Of a DNA stretch of 64,000 nucleotides, positions 1-12,155 are shown one piece after another. Every line of letters starts with the position of its first letter. Positions within the stretch are counted from its first letter, which is position 1. Location of the stretch: contig OU744453.1 in NCBI GenBank assembly GCA_916610825.1, positions 8,903,845 to 8,967,844 of the forward strand, read 5' to 3'. Under the pieces are notes generated by a model. The model was not told where the DNA came from and did no database searches. It was given only the letters and a program-made list of their open reading frames with translations. The translations under genes were made by a program, and so were the position numbers. The DNA comes from Haliclystus octoradiatus (Eukaryota > Cnidaria > Staurozoa > Stauromedusae > Haliclystidae).

Positions 1-3000
1 ATGTTGAGGAAACGTAAGCATTGATTCTTCTGCAAACTTCAGGTGATGTGTTCTCATCATTTCGGTTGCCCCACGCAACTATTCCTGAAGCTCCTAAGTC
101 GGCTGCAACACCAATTGTATTTCGTAAATCTGGCTGAAATAAATATGGATATGCATGGTATTTAGAACTATAAATTAACAATTTTTCATAGCTGCGAATC
201 TCATAATAGTATAGGAGGTAATACTAAATGTGTAATAGATGCCATGCTTACAATGGGAAGGGTGTTTACAGAAAGGTGATACAGTAGTAAGAATAAATTG
301 TGTTTGTACGAAGGGGATGAAGGTTGCTGTGAAAAGGGAGCAGTCAACATTTGAATAACGCCACACCTCCAGATTTAAAACTTTAATAAAAATGTATAAA
401 AGATTTGCTTTTAATATAGTTGTACGAGTTAATCAAGATTTCTTATAAGAATAGCTCATATAGTTCAAGGACTCTTCAAACATTTTGTTGATGCCACTCA
501 CTTGAACGCTCTCGACTTAAAAAGTTATTCATGAATGTATGAAAAGCAGGTCGTGAATTTGGTACCAGGCTGAGAGTTCTCTTATGCGACACCTGAACTA
601 TGGAATAACCCCACCCTCTAGAGCTACTTTCAATCTCGTGCTTACTTTAAAAGCATTAAAACATTGTGCTCAAGCATTTTACAAATGATGAATTCATTAT
701 TGACTATACTCTTAATTCATCCAGACAGATCAATAAAATGATATGTGTCTGTCACTGGAGCATGTATATTTCCATGATAGGATAATCATCTATTATAAAT
801 TATAGCTTCGAAATTTGACTTCAATTCAAAATTCAACCGACCTCCTGCAACAATAGCAAACTAAATTCTGAATTTTATTATATTTTATAAACGAGTTCCT
901 TCTCACTTAACTGCTATGTTTATATCCCAAGGCTATACTCGAAAAAATTGAACGGCATTCGGAGGCTGATTCTTTCAGCATTTCGCTCGTGTTTCCAAAA
1001 ATATCTTGTGCAATAATTATGAATACATGCATGGCAAGTATTTGCAGGAACCTTTATTCTTAAACGACTGAATAGTTTCCATATAGCAATTTGGTTTGTC
1101 GATTAAGCGTATAATATAGGAAAGTACCCCCAAGGTTGCTGAACAACATAATGGATATGAATGTGCATGAACCCTTAATCCCTAGTGTGGCATTACCGTT
1201 CTTTCTTAGGGCTGCGTTGTTTGTTTTCTGTATATATCATGTAGCCTGTGTTTTTTTCAAGGGTTGTTCAATAATTCAATAATTTATATTTTTATAGTTT
1301 TATTATTGAATGCATTGAGAATACAGCGACGCCTATCGTTTTTTATCATCATCACCGTAATCAGTTATTCAGGGCACATAAGCCAAATAGGCCTTTCTCA
1401 CGGTGTTGACATAACAGGAAACAAAATGTCTCAAAATGATATGACTAATTTAGAAAATAAAAGTAGTATTTGCCAATGATGAGAACATTAATTATAATTT
1501 TATAAAGATGAAGTTTTGAAAAAAAAAGAATTTTATTTACAAAATGTCAATACATCCTACTTGCTGCAATTTTTAAAGTTAGCGAAAATTTTGGTTAATT
1601 TTAGACCTGTTATTAGACATGAGTTCCAATAGTGTACACCGGCAGCGTTGAAGGATCGGGGATAAAAGAACTCAAAAATCTTACCGTAACTGAATATCCG
1701 TCATAATAATAATATGAACATGCTGTTAAGACACTCACCTCATCTAGAAATTTGTACTGAGCTGGATTGGTCATATAAATACTTCTGAAATAAGGATAGA
1801 CTGGAACCGTTCTGCTTTGTCTATCGTGAGTCTGCTCTGCCATTCGAAAAGCTTCACGTAATCTACCAGTGACGTAATCACGATTATTAGTGTGCTGATC
1901 AAGGAGGTACATGGAGGGGAAGACGGCTGAGCTAGCATCAAATAACCACGATAAACGGTTGTTCTGTAATTTAACCTTGAAAAAATGGAATGATTTCAAT
2001 AGGATTTAACTTGTTGATATTGATTGATAGATGTGATGCCTTATATAGTTGGAACCCTTAAAATATCGATGCATATACGCTGCTAATAAATTTGCATTAT
2101 TTGTATTATTTGTTTTATTTCAATAAATAATAAAGAAGGCAGCAGACATATCTTACGATAGGTTTAGGTTTTCCTTCATTGTATTATTCAACAGTGTGTT
2201 ATTGATCGAAAGCGAGGTGAATATCGGCTATATTGAACGAGGTCGACCATCGAATTTTAGCCAATGGCTTACAGGTCAACTTTGAAACTTGTCATACCAT
2301 GAATTAATGATATAATGCATCAAAAACGCAATTATTCGCTGAGTCTTTTCTTCAGAATGATCAATATCCTAAAGAACGATAACCTGGCAAGATTAATATT
2401 CTTACAAGAACATACTTTTCCGAGATTTGCAGAGCCTGAAATTATGTATTGCACAATTACCAAATACGAAATATATTCAGATAGTTCTTGAAAATCAGTC
2501 TTTGTCCAAGATAGATTATATGATTGTAACATGCATGCTAGCATCTATTAATCCCAACTTTTCTAAACTGGTTGAAATTTTCACTAGATTCAAATCTGTT
2601 GAGAAATCAATTCATCAAATATCCTTAAAATGGTAGATTCATACTCAAGTTGTGTCGAAGAGATTTGAATTCATTTAACGCCTTATTTTTACACTATTGA
2701 TTTTCAATTCCAGTATCAATTACTGTTAGAATATATCACTAATTGTATCCATCATTAATATCATACTTCGTCATTGCATTGAAAACGATGGTTTCCATGA
2801 CCAAAACAGTCAGGAAAACCATAAAATCCCCATAATGCATTGGGACGCAGCCTCCTTCCAGTTTTAATAGTCTCTTCGAATAATGCTCGACCTGATCTTT
2901 CAAAGGCACCTTTTGCTTCAGCTTCTAGTTTATTCAATGGCCAATCCGGATGCTGTGAACGGAGTAAATCTATTGATCTTGTTTGGTACATGCGTTTTTT

Positions 3001-6000
3001 ATTCCAGTTCCGTTCCCATAATGGTCTCCATGGTTCCCAGTCAATGACTGCCAATCCAGTGTAATTTGGATCGGGGATCTTTGCCTTAATATCTGCCTCT
3101 GATTTTCGAAGGTGATGTGCTAGATCCACCAACTGAAACGATGAAAAACAGTAAATAGTTAGTAGCTTTCTCTTAAACCTGTAGTGTGAAATACATAAGG
3201 GTTAATATTTATAATGGAGAGTCGAAAATTGTTTTGCCTATTCTACTGTGCAACACTGAGTTACATCTTGAAGTGATACAAACGCTTGAAAAACGGATGA
3301 ATTACAAACGTTCTTAAGCAATATAGATTGAATTCCTTATGTGTGATGTATATAGAATGTTTTTTTCATTAATGTTTTTTCAAAATTTCAGCAGACAGAC
3401 CCAGAATAATTGCTGTTCAACATTGTTTTTCTTTCAAATTATTGATGCAATCTATATCAGGTTTAGGTCTATACTTTTTCACGTTCATACACCTATTGAA
3501 GTTGCCAGTCTGTTTTCTCTACTGGTCAGTACGGTAGTTTGTGTTCATAATTTTAAACTCTAATTCAATACAATATAACCACAAAGTAACACGATAGAAA
3601 AACGATGTCTTGACAAAAATATGTCAATATCAGCCTTTAGCTTCAGGAAAGCAATAATCTTGATGGCCCAATAACAAATCTACACTTGCAACACATACGT
3701 TAGATTATCATGTAAAAAAATGATGAAAGAAACATACGAATGGTAATGTTATATGTGTTACACCATGCCAAAGGCTACATGATCAATAATTTCTGGATGA
3801 AAATATCAAATGAATGATTGGATAGCTTGTAAGCACTTTCTTCGTTCGCAGTCTAATATAGTAGATTTACATGGATCACTCACTAAGAATACCGTAAAAG
3901 CCAGTGAATGGGACCTTCCAACCTCTAAATAAAGTAATGTAGATGGTGTTGCCCTACCGAAGGCACCCGTACCACTCCTCGATTTCTAGAGGAGTGGCTC
4001 TTTTCGCTAAGAGCAATGATTTTAAACGCTAATTACTGATCTCGGCCGTGACACTGCAGAATTTCAACAGATTTTATGGCAGACAGGTCTAGATTGTCAA
4101 TGCACAACGATGCGCCGCAGCTTTTCACAATGCAATTCCCTCTGAACTATTCCATCCACCATCCGTTGCTTGCATTCCTTCGTGATTATAATTTCTCATC
4201 ATTCGCAAATTGAAGAAACCAGGGAATTAATGACTTGCTTTTGCATAACATTTCTTATGTTGACAGTTGGCATTTATCTGGCATAGGATTTCTGTTGTTA
4301 AAATCAAATCGAGGATTAATTCGAAAATCTAAAAATTTCACAATTTCACAAAAGTTAATAATTATTCAAAAATTCAACAACTGTTTAACAGCTGCATTTG
4401 CAATTTATGCCATTTATGTTAACATTATCATCGAATATTCAGATAAGCCTATCCGAACGTTGCAGCGATTACTATGTTAATTTACCGTATTTGCTTATCG
4501 CCAGAACGGAGGGTAGGTTATGTAGCCCTATTCATATGTGACAATTAGAATAATTAGCACATCCTACTGTTGCTCCTGTTTGCTTTCATGATTTAAAATA
4601 GACCTTGATTTAAGAAAAGTTATCCTTCTAAGATCTCTTGCAAACTTTTCCTTGTTTACTTGCACACAAAAAATATTTGTGCATAAATTGAGACTGTTGC
4701 TTGAAACAAGAATAATCCCATTATTTCATATACAGCTAGAAAATGTTTTCAAGTTTATTTTTCTTAAACTCTTGTCACATTTTACTCAAAACGAAAATTC
4801 TCAAACAAAGAAAATAGACCATGAGTTTTCCTGCGCAAAGAAGCGTGAGAAGATACTTAGTCAAGCATTCAGCCATATCATTTGCTTCGGAGCAAACGCA
4901 AGTGTGTAATTATTCAATGAATCCAATGATTTCAATTTAACAACCTTTAAAGTTTGTACACAGAGAAAAGAAAACGCGTCTTTTACCTAACAAATAACAA
5001 CGTGGCTAAGAATGATTGAAGCTCATCAAGGTTGCTCCAAATAATCCAGTCGATGCTTACTCCTGAGCTATCCTGGTTATTTGCATAGTTTGTAGTTGCA
5101 TTCACCCGTATATTCTACATCATCAGTAATTTCCTTAGCAGTACCACAGCAGTATTTTCAGTAGATTTTCTTTTCATTTGCATCGTTGTACCTTCTCGAA
5201 TAATTGTAATTTCTTATGATATTTTTATTTATTTTCCCGCGACTTTGCTTGTAAATAGGTAATTCAAAATATGCATAATAATATTGGGGTTAATCAAGGG
5301 TTCTGAATAAACTGATCAAGTAGAACAAAGGCAAATAGTAATTAATTATATATTAAATCATAATAATATAGTCTATATGTTTGTAATAACCGTGTTTAAA
5401 TATTACCCTTGGCAATCAAATCGCAGAAGAAAAAACAGTATTTTGTAATAAAAAAATATCAATTGGGTAATATTCTCGAAGCTCATTTGCGATGATTAGT
5501 CTGCCGATTGGCGAGGTTAGAGTTTGTCACAATTATCCCATAGTATTCAACTTGAATATTTCAAAATCCTTCTTAATGATTATGGTCATTACGGTCATTC
5601 AAACAATTGTTCAAGAAATCACACGAAGTGATCATGTCTCGTGTAGAGAATAGGATTACTATATAGACGCAGTCTCATCATTAATATTACGAATGCGAGT
5701 ATATAGAGTACTAGAAGGCATCAAAACAAATAATTTCACTATTCCGTTATGGTAATTGTTGTTGTATAACTGATTAATAGTTATAGACATATCTCCGCGT
5801 GCGTTTATTTTTGCAGTCACCAAAGGAGCAGTAGCGATTCATTAACCGAAGCGAGATTTGAGTTGCTTAACCATATTTGCTCATCTATCTGCACGATATC
5901 ATAAGTACGGATGTGCATTCGCACAGAGCATTGTGCATACATGTATTAACCGTAATACAATGTATTAAACGATTATTTTTAGTTCTAACATATATTTACC

Positions 6001-6374
6001 TGAGGTAACCCATTGTTATAAGCATATCTTCCATCTTCTGTATAATAAGGGTATAATCCTAATTGTGCCCCATAGAATACAGTAATAGCTTTACCATTCC
6101 ATTCTTGATTTTCATTCTCTTTAATATCATATTTGGTTAATTCAATTGGAATACTAAAGTTCTTTTGACATCCTCCAGTAGGTGAATTCCATACAACTGA
6201 AAATGGTTTTTGTTTGATCAAATGGGAGGAGTCTTGTGGCGAATTACATTTGCAGAGCGGTTTATCTATTTGGGTTAGTACAACAGGCCGCACTTTGAAA
6301 TTTGTTAATTGTAAAAATATCCATACAATTATAATTGTAATTGATTTATGTATATTCGTTCGCCAGATTGCCAT
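1..6374 (-). CDS. Hyaluronidase (GH56), four exons, 3' end beyond the left edge
   Basis: Secreted or lysosomal endo-hexosaminidase that cleaves hyaluronan or chondroitin. Exons on the minus strand: 6374-6000, 3132-2767, 1963-1739 and 133-1 (continues off the window). Every junction has a GT donor and AG acceptor, and all three introns are phase 0. Exon 1 begins with a hydrophobic signal segment (IIIVWIFLQL) and carries FSVVWNSPTGGC and FYGAQLGLYPYY, the family's N-terminal landmarks. Exon 2 holds AVIDWEPWRP, with the catalytic Asp and Glu (DxE) kept, and LLRSQHPDWPL/LWGFYGFPDC. Exon 3 has LSWLFDASSAVFPS, and exon 4 has DLGASGIVAWG. The start ATG sits in a good Kozak context (A at -3, G at +4). 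The C-terminal Cys-rich part is not in the window. The family call is secure; the orthologue within it is not. Confidence 0.95.
3931..4115. repeat. Dispersed hairpin repeat, copy 1 (SINE-like, unnamed), in a hyaluronidase intron
   Basis: A unit of about 185 bp inside the large first hyaluronidase intron. It contains two adjacent stem-loops: CACTCCTC/GAGGAGTG and GCTCTT/AAGAGC. They follow the block CTACCGAAGGCACCC. The same block order and hairpins recur at 7636-7798 and, truncated, at 16549-16617. I do not recognise a tRNA, 5S or snRNA in it. It is called a repeat because of its copies; transcription is not shown. Confidence 0.7.
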
Positions 6375-6921
6375 TTCTTCTTAAATAAAACACTAAACCT
6401 CCAATCAATCATTTTAATTAACCTTTAACTAATTCGAGTGTATTATGGCGTCATCATCCACAAACTATTAAATTTGAACCCCTAGATCTAAATTTTCAGA
6501 ATTCTGAACTAACCGTTTGCACTGCACTTTGGATTAAATTTATGTTCAATACTTCCATTCCGTAGCTGTTAAAGTCATGTGAATTTATTCGCAATAACAG
6601 CTGTAAAATATTGGTGATGTCACTTTTGTGCAGGTGATATTGATATTGTCTAGTGAAGGTCTAGCCAATGGTGCGCTAAGAGAAATCGCGACGGATTAAT
6701 CAAGGGTGAAGGTCAATGAACCCACTGTAATTCTCTACACGGTTACACAATCAATTGTGCAGCAGCTTCATTTGTTAATCTATACATATAAATTGCAAGT
6801 CTGCGTGTGTTGTATGTGAGATCCAGTTTCTGTTGTCTTCATGACGGGTATTGAGGAAGGGCTTTGATTTTTTATCATTTCTGTTCCGCGTAAACGAAAG
6901 AAAATATGATGGTTCAGGCTC

Positions 6922-6995
6922 GGCATCTCAAAGCATCTCATATCTTCCGGATTTACAGCTGAAAATCGTAAATTTCACAGCAGGGAACCAATTAA
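6922..6995. repeat. Diverged direct repeat, unit 1
   Basis: About 74 bp that starts GGCATCTCAAAGCAT and includes CGTAAATTTCACAGCAGG. It matches 7440-7509 in the same orientation with scattered mismatches. Its origin is unknown. Confidence 0.65.
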
Positions 6996-7439
6996 TTGTA
7001 CTGCTTTCATTTTCGATAACAAATTACAAGAACACACGGGAGAACACATCACAGTTCTGTTATTTAAATTAACATCACTGCAACCCGAAGACTTCAGGTG
7101 CGATGCTTTACGAGCTACGACAAACGACACAGATAGATTCCTTGTGAGTAGATTTACAAGAATGAAACACGTTTCAGATCAGTACCTCAACGAGAAAAGT
7201 TGAAATCAAATCTACTAAATTGGATCTAAACGAGGTTACCTTGATTGTGAGAAATTGACTCCAAAGGATCATGTCCCGAAGGTAATTCAGAACTTTTGTA
7301 CGGAGTGTACCATCTTGAGAATCCTGTGAGCACTCGTACATTGCATGCTTTATACTGGAAATGATATCCCAATATTGCAAAAAAAAATATTTCATGATTT
7401 TTACATTGAAAATACCATTTGGGCACCAAATGGAGACTG

Positions 7440-7509
7440 GGCATCTCAAAGCATGATATTTTTCGGATCTACAGCTGGAAACCGTAAATTTCACAGCAGG
7501 AAGCCAATA
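7440..7509. repeat. Diverged direct repeat, unit 2
   Basis: Second copy of the 6922-6995 unit, about 520 bp downstream in the same orientation. Confidence 0.65.
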
Positions 7510-7635
7510 TTTAGATTCGTTACTGTAGCTGAGCATTGCCATAATGAGACATGCATTGTGATTGATTGGGGCTTCGTATTGTCATGTGATTAGTAACTAG
7601 AAGTTATATATAAATCGTAGTAAGTTATTAAGACG

Positions 7636-7798
7636 ATACACTCTACCGAAGGCACCCTATCACGCGGAAGAGTTGCTCTTTTCGCTAAGAGCAATGATGT
7701 TAAACGCTCTTTATTGATCTCAGCCGCGACACTGCCGATCAATTTCAACATATTTCATGTCAGTTAGGCTTCGATTGTCAACGCGCAACGATGCGCCT
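7636..7798. repeat. Dispersed hairpin repeat, copy 2
   Basis: Same order of blocks as copy 1: CTACCGAAGGCACCC, the GCTCTT/AAGAGC hairpin, an ATTGATCTC-type block, and a CGATGCGCC end. The first hairpin is damaged in this copy. It lies between the two host genes. Confidence 0.7.
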
Positions 7799-8086
7799 CA
7801 GAAAATTGGTTTGCTAGTTGCTACGCGTGCACATGCCTTGATAAGAAGGTATATTGCTGATTGGTTCTTGAGATGCTGACTGTGAGAATTAAAATAAAAA
7901 CGAAAAAGGAATTACAGAACCGACCGAAAATCAATATATAATTCATATATTGTTCGCTGTATTATTATAATTGTGTTTTTATATTTGTTTACTGTAAGAA
8001 GTATTTCTATACCATTAATTCATAATCTCCTCTAATAATAAAAATTATGACGTCAAACAGTGTGACTGATGACTGAAAACAAGTTG

Positions 8087-9102
8087 TTAAACCGGTAATG
8101 TTGACCCAATGGTTTTTGTAAATGCAGATGTGAATAATTTGGTAAAGAATTTCAATCCAGTTGTTCCACCAGGGACATAGCTGAAGATGTACCTAATGAA
8201 AAAAATAAAGATTTGCTTACATTGTCTCATTCTGGAGAGATGTAGACAAATGTTAAGCAGGAACGCGGGATGAACTTTCTATAATTCAACAAACAACAGT
8301 AAGTCAGAAACAACAATAAAACAAAACATGGGACATTCTACCTGTGTATGCTATTCGACGCATCGGTACCAAACCTAATGGCGTAATCCTGCGGTTTACC
8401 AAACATCCGCGGTTTATGAATGTTAGCCGCTATTATGAACATCTAAGCACTTTTAAACTTGTAAACACTTTGCAGTTATAAACAGCATACATAGTGAAAA
8501 TAAATAATGACCATACTTAGGACTTGAACTGGCATGAGCTGCACCCTTTCCGTACTTTGACATATTATGGTTCGATAACAACATTCTGAAATCTGAACTT
8601 GTCTTAGAGTTGCCGATATATCTGATGTCTGGAGCCGATGTAAACTTTGCTTCTTCGATATTAACAAGTTTAATGTATAACAATCATCGATGATTTCTTT
8701 ATCGTTTCGAGCCTCTACATAAATTTTGCTTCAAACTTACAATATCCGAATTGTATTGGATAAGATCGGTTATAGAGATCTCAACATGAAATAGGAAATA
8801 TTGATAATTCATAAACCATATTTAATGGCAGATTTTGTTTGAAATCGAAAAACAACACCAAACAGGGATAAAGAATTATTTTCGTAATTGAGGCAATAAT
8901 AAAGCCCATTCCTGTGGGAGAATCCATTACTTTGAAATCCAACGATACATATGCTACAATACTGTTAAAGATGATCACAAAATTACAGTAACACGATTCA
9001 AAAACAGTAAAGAACAATTGAAGAATGATAAGAAAAGACTCACCAGACCAATGACACAATCTGAACTGTTGCAAAACCGAGTGTGATCAATGTACTTCTA
9101 AG
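8087..9102 (-). CDS. SFT2-family vesicle transport protein, last two exons
   Basis: Small multi-spanning Golgi/endosome protein; SFT2 proteins act in endosome-to-Golgi trafficking. Exons on the minus strand: 9102-9044 (59 nt) and 8192-8087 (106 nt, ending in TAA). The first encodes RSTLITLGFATVQIVSLVW. The second begins by completing that Trp codon and encodes YIFSYVPGGTTGLKFFTKLF, the diagnostic SFT2 C-terminal motif (SYxPGGxxGLKFF). The phases join exactly to the exon ending at 34646, which stops in phase 0 after LYSALI. The 25.5-kb intron in between contains a nested TE block, so the gene looks fragmented unless both ends are read together. Confidence 0.93.
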
Positions 9103-9442
9103 CTGTAAAGTAAATTTAGATTATTATACTATTGAGATCAGTATAGCACTGAGGTATTTTAATATACATTTTGAATGTCACATGCAATGCACACAATCCG
9201 AATGCATCTGGAAATTAGTAACGGTACAAATCTGTGTACGCCTCTTGTCTACTCGTAAATCAAGTCGTTAACTTTCATTTAGTAAGGTTGGTACTGTCAT
9301 CATTGTTAATCACCGTTTCACGTGACAAATACATCCTTTTTTTGACAGTGGTCAACCTCTAACATTATATATCAAGTATATATTTAGCAAAAAAAGCTGA
9401 GTAACTCATTTATGTTACAGCCAGCCAACCAGCCAACACTAC

Positions 9443-9520
9443 AAATCAACTTCAACCTTCGTGGGATATAAGCTTTGATTGTCAATTCTACCATTCACCG
9501 CAGCATCGATTATCTGAGAT
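9443..9520. repeat. DIRS left inverted terminal repeat
   Basis: Contains CAATTCTACCATTCACCGCA, whose reverse complement is present in the right end at 33667-33744. The outer third is less well matched, so the exact outer base is uncertain. Confidence 0.85.
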
Positions 9521-9635
9521 ATTAGCGTGTGCGCAGGATCTAATTCAATTTTTAACGCATGCTTGCCAAAAGGGCTGTCTAATTGTTATTGAATAAAAAA
9601 TCTTATTACATCTTTAACATCCTTGACTGTTTTAT

Positions 9636-9663
9636 AAATATACTATACTATACTATACTATAC
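9636..9663. repeat. (TATAC)n microsatellite
   Basis: About five pentamer units just downstream of the DIRS left repeat. Confidence 0.85.
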
Positions 9664-9768
9664 GTTGGTATTGTATTAATTAAACATTTCTTTTAATTTT
9701 TATATTTTATTGAGTTTATATATATATTTCTTCTATTTAATTAATTTCAACAATCAGCTATATTTATT

Positions 9769-10990
9769 ATGGCCGAATCAACGTCGAATGTAATGGGCGA
9801 AATGGTTTTATCCACAGTTAATCAAGGAAAAAAGTCAAAACCTGAACGTGCTTCGTGTAACGAAGCTGTTACTGACGATCAAAGTATTACTCAAAACTTC
9901 GTTGTTTTGAGAACAATCAATCGTGATGAAGATTCGTCACTTGTGTAAAATCGACCGAGAAAAAACTCGACACATTGATTGACGTATTCAATTCAATGGC
10001 ACCAATCGTAAAGAATGTACACGGGGCATCACTCATGGATGATTCAGTAGATAATATTATCTCTGATGATGATGATGATGATGATGATGAGGTAAATGAA
10101 CCTCCTCAGAAGCGACAATGTATTGACGCTGATGTCGCTGACATTAACACTGAGTCAAATCCAATGCCTGTTGTGCCATTATCATCAAGTCAGTGCCAGC
10201 ATATGGACTCTCTGGTGACAGAGATAGCTGGCGAAGAAGCTACAGATGATGCTGTCCACGAAACAATTGCTATTGCAGTTAACAATACATTATCGAATAC
10301 AATAGCAGCTCAAAGCAAAAATGGATGGAATTTTGCGGCCATCCAATGTAAAAATGCTATCAAACATTAAAGCAAACAGCGAAATATGGAACGCAATGAA
10401 GCCACAGTCTCACTCAGTGGATACGAAAATTCAAGCGTCGCAGGACATTTTAATACGGGGACTTATCCCCTTGATAACTGTTGTTGGTAAGATTGGTGAG
10501 GCTCTAGACTTAGGTACACCTCTTCCATCTACCAAGGAGTTATGGGATCCACTGTCCAAATATGGTCCTTATTTCGAATGCCAATCATTCATTAAACTAA
10601 TGTCGGTGGGATTTTATAAAGACCGATTTAGACAAACAATATCAGAATTTGTGTTCTCACAAATCACCTGTTAACGAAAATTCATTCGATGACGATGTCC
10701 CTGAAAAGCTAAAAAATATTAATGAATCAAATATTTCTAAAAGAAAACTGTGGAAATAAAAGTACTAATTCTTATTTATCGAAAACGGGCGACTACCACA
10801 ACAGTCGTCCCAAATGTATCGTCAAAGTTACGACAATTACAATGCAACAAAGCATTATTCCAACGACAGAAAGACCGTCCATTACAAGAACAACAGCAAT
10901 TTCAAAAATCGAAAATACCCAAGTCAACATCAGAAAGAGAAGGGGAAGTTTCCTTCAAAAAATTAGAGGCAAGAAAATGCATTGGTGGTA
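9769..10990 (+). pseudogene. DIRS gag, frameshifted
   Basis: The gag-like region starts at ATG 9769 (MAESTSNVMGEM), breaks near 9945, resumes around 9960 (KLDTLIDVFNSMAP), and shifts frame again near 10330 into MDGILRPSN...NSEIWNAMKP. This matches the DIRS gag pattern of an ILRPxNC-type motif followed by NxxIW. An acidic run of eight Asp comes from a GAT microsatellite at about 10065. After the stop near 10674, other frames continue with an EKLKNINE motif and a basic Asn/Lys/His-rich tail up to about 10960. The product would be a nucleic-acid-binding capsid-like protein. At least three frame breaks make it a pseudogene. Confidence 0.75.
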
Positions 10991-11503
10991 AAATAAAGTA
11001 TCATTATTCTCGTTGGCAAAGTCTGAAATCTGATAAATTTATCCCTGGGACTGTCTCAGGCTATAAGCTGGAATTTGATTCCATAAAACCTATTCAATTG
11101 AAGCCTGTAAGGCAAATTAGGTTCACAGCCGACATAAGTAAAACCATGGATCTACAAATCCACGACTACCCGACTCGGAAAATAATTTCCTCAAGTGTCC
11201 ACGAAGTCGATGAATTTTTCTTCTGTATTTCTTCGTGAAAAGAAGCAGGGTTCTTATGGACTCATTTTCAATCTTAAGGAGGTAAATAAGTATATTGAAT
11301 ACAACCATTTTAAAAAGGAAAACATCAATACATGTATCACCTTGATGAAAAAAGATTGTTATATGGGATCAATAGATCTGTCTAATGCATACTTTTCTGT
11401 CCCTGTTCATACAGAATACCAGAAATATCTGAAATTTATTTGGAGAGATAAGTTATATAAATTCACATGTTTACCTCAAGGACTTTGCAGTGGTCCCCGC
11501 ATA
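10990..11503 (+). pseudogene. DIRS reverse transcriptase, N-terminal half (interrupted)
   Basis: Begins with SGYKLEFDSIKPIQ, the region just before a DIRS RT domain. It breaks near 11200, then gives SYGLIFNLKEVNKYIEYNHF, the RT A-domain SIDLSNAYFSVPV with its catalytic Asp, and YKFTCLPQGLCSGPR. The ISL2EU element interrupts the gene directly after this. On the far side, at 16518, the sequence resumes with the family's KLLKP motif after a one-base slip in a C run. The other half is at 16618-17528. Confidence 0.85.
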
Positions 11504-11572
11504 ATAAGCGAGTTCGGAGTTTTCAAGCGAATGCGCCATCTTTGGGGATTGGGCGCTAGAGCGGGATAAAAT
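11504..11572. repeat. ISL2EU left terminal inverted repeat
   Basis: Sixty-nine bp ending in GAGCGGGATAAAA. It pairs with 16447-16515; most differences fall in the middle (a CGCGCATGCGT-like patch on the right arm). Confidence 0.9.
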
Positions 11573-12155
11573 TCCCAAAAACATTTATTTCCTCAAAGGT
11601 TTTGACTGCGAATCGTACTATTCTATCGTGTTATTTACCATCGTTTAACTGTCTATATGCAATTCATCTTCAGTTTGTTTCTTGATTATTCAATTGCAAG
11701 GTAAGAAATCTATTTCTGATAAACATTTTTATTCTTCCATTCGTTTATTTTATGAAAAATCGTTGATTCAAAACTTCAAATGGAATCAACTAGTTTGTCT
11801 GTCTTGTTGTTGTACAATTAAAAAGTTGAACTTTATAGAATGTGTTGAATCTGCATGTCATTGAGCACCAATTATAATAGGAAGGCATAATTATTTTATT
11901 TAGTTTGCTTAATAGCCAATGCCAAATGTAGATACTTTATGAGGAGATATAAACTTTAATTTAAGAAAGATAACAATTTTTAATTTCATGTCAGCGTTTT
12001 TGCATGTTTTCCGAATTACACAGGCCAATGTTAAGTTTTGCAAGTCATGATTACCAAATCATACGTTTTATTTCTGGATAGTTTATAGTTTATAGTTCTG
12101 TGGGCTCCCACAGGCCAAGAGAGTTATTTTTTATTGTTTAACTTTTCTATTATAG

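Larger units (their letters stand above)
6375..8086. other. Intergenic stretch between the hyaluronidase 5' end and the SFT2 stop codon
   Basis: No convincing coding region. It holds two similar direct repeats (6922-6995 and 7440-7509) and the second hairpin repeat (7636-7798). Upstream control elements of the hyaluronidase gene should lie next to 6375, but no clear TATA box was identified. Confidence 0.6.

Noticed and set aside
3950-4010. Histone mRNA 3' stem-loop or small RNA gene in the hairpin repeat
   Set aside because: GCTCTTTTCGCTAAGAGC has a six-base stem but not the histone loop/flank pattern, and no histone gene is near. No snRNA or tRNA signature fits.
8453-8683. Exon-like ORF in an SFT2 intron (minus strand)
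   Set aside because: The flanking SFT2 exons join perfectly in phase without it, and it resembles no known family.
9421-9442. CAGCCAACCAGCCAAC repeat as the DIRS outer end
   Set aside because: No counterpart at the right end; the inverted match starts at about 9443.
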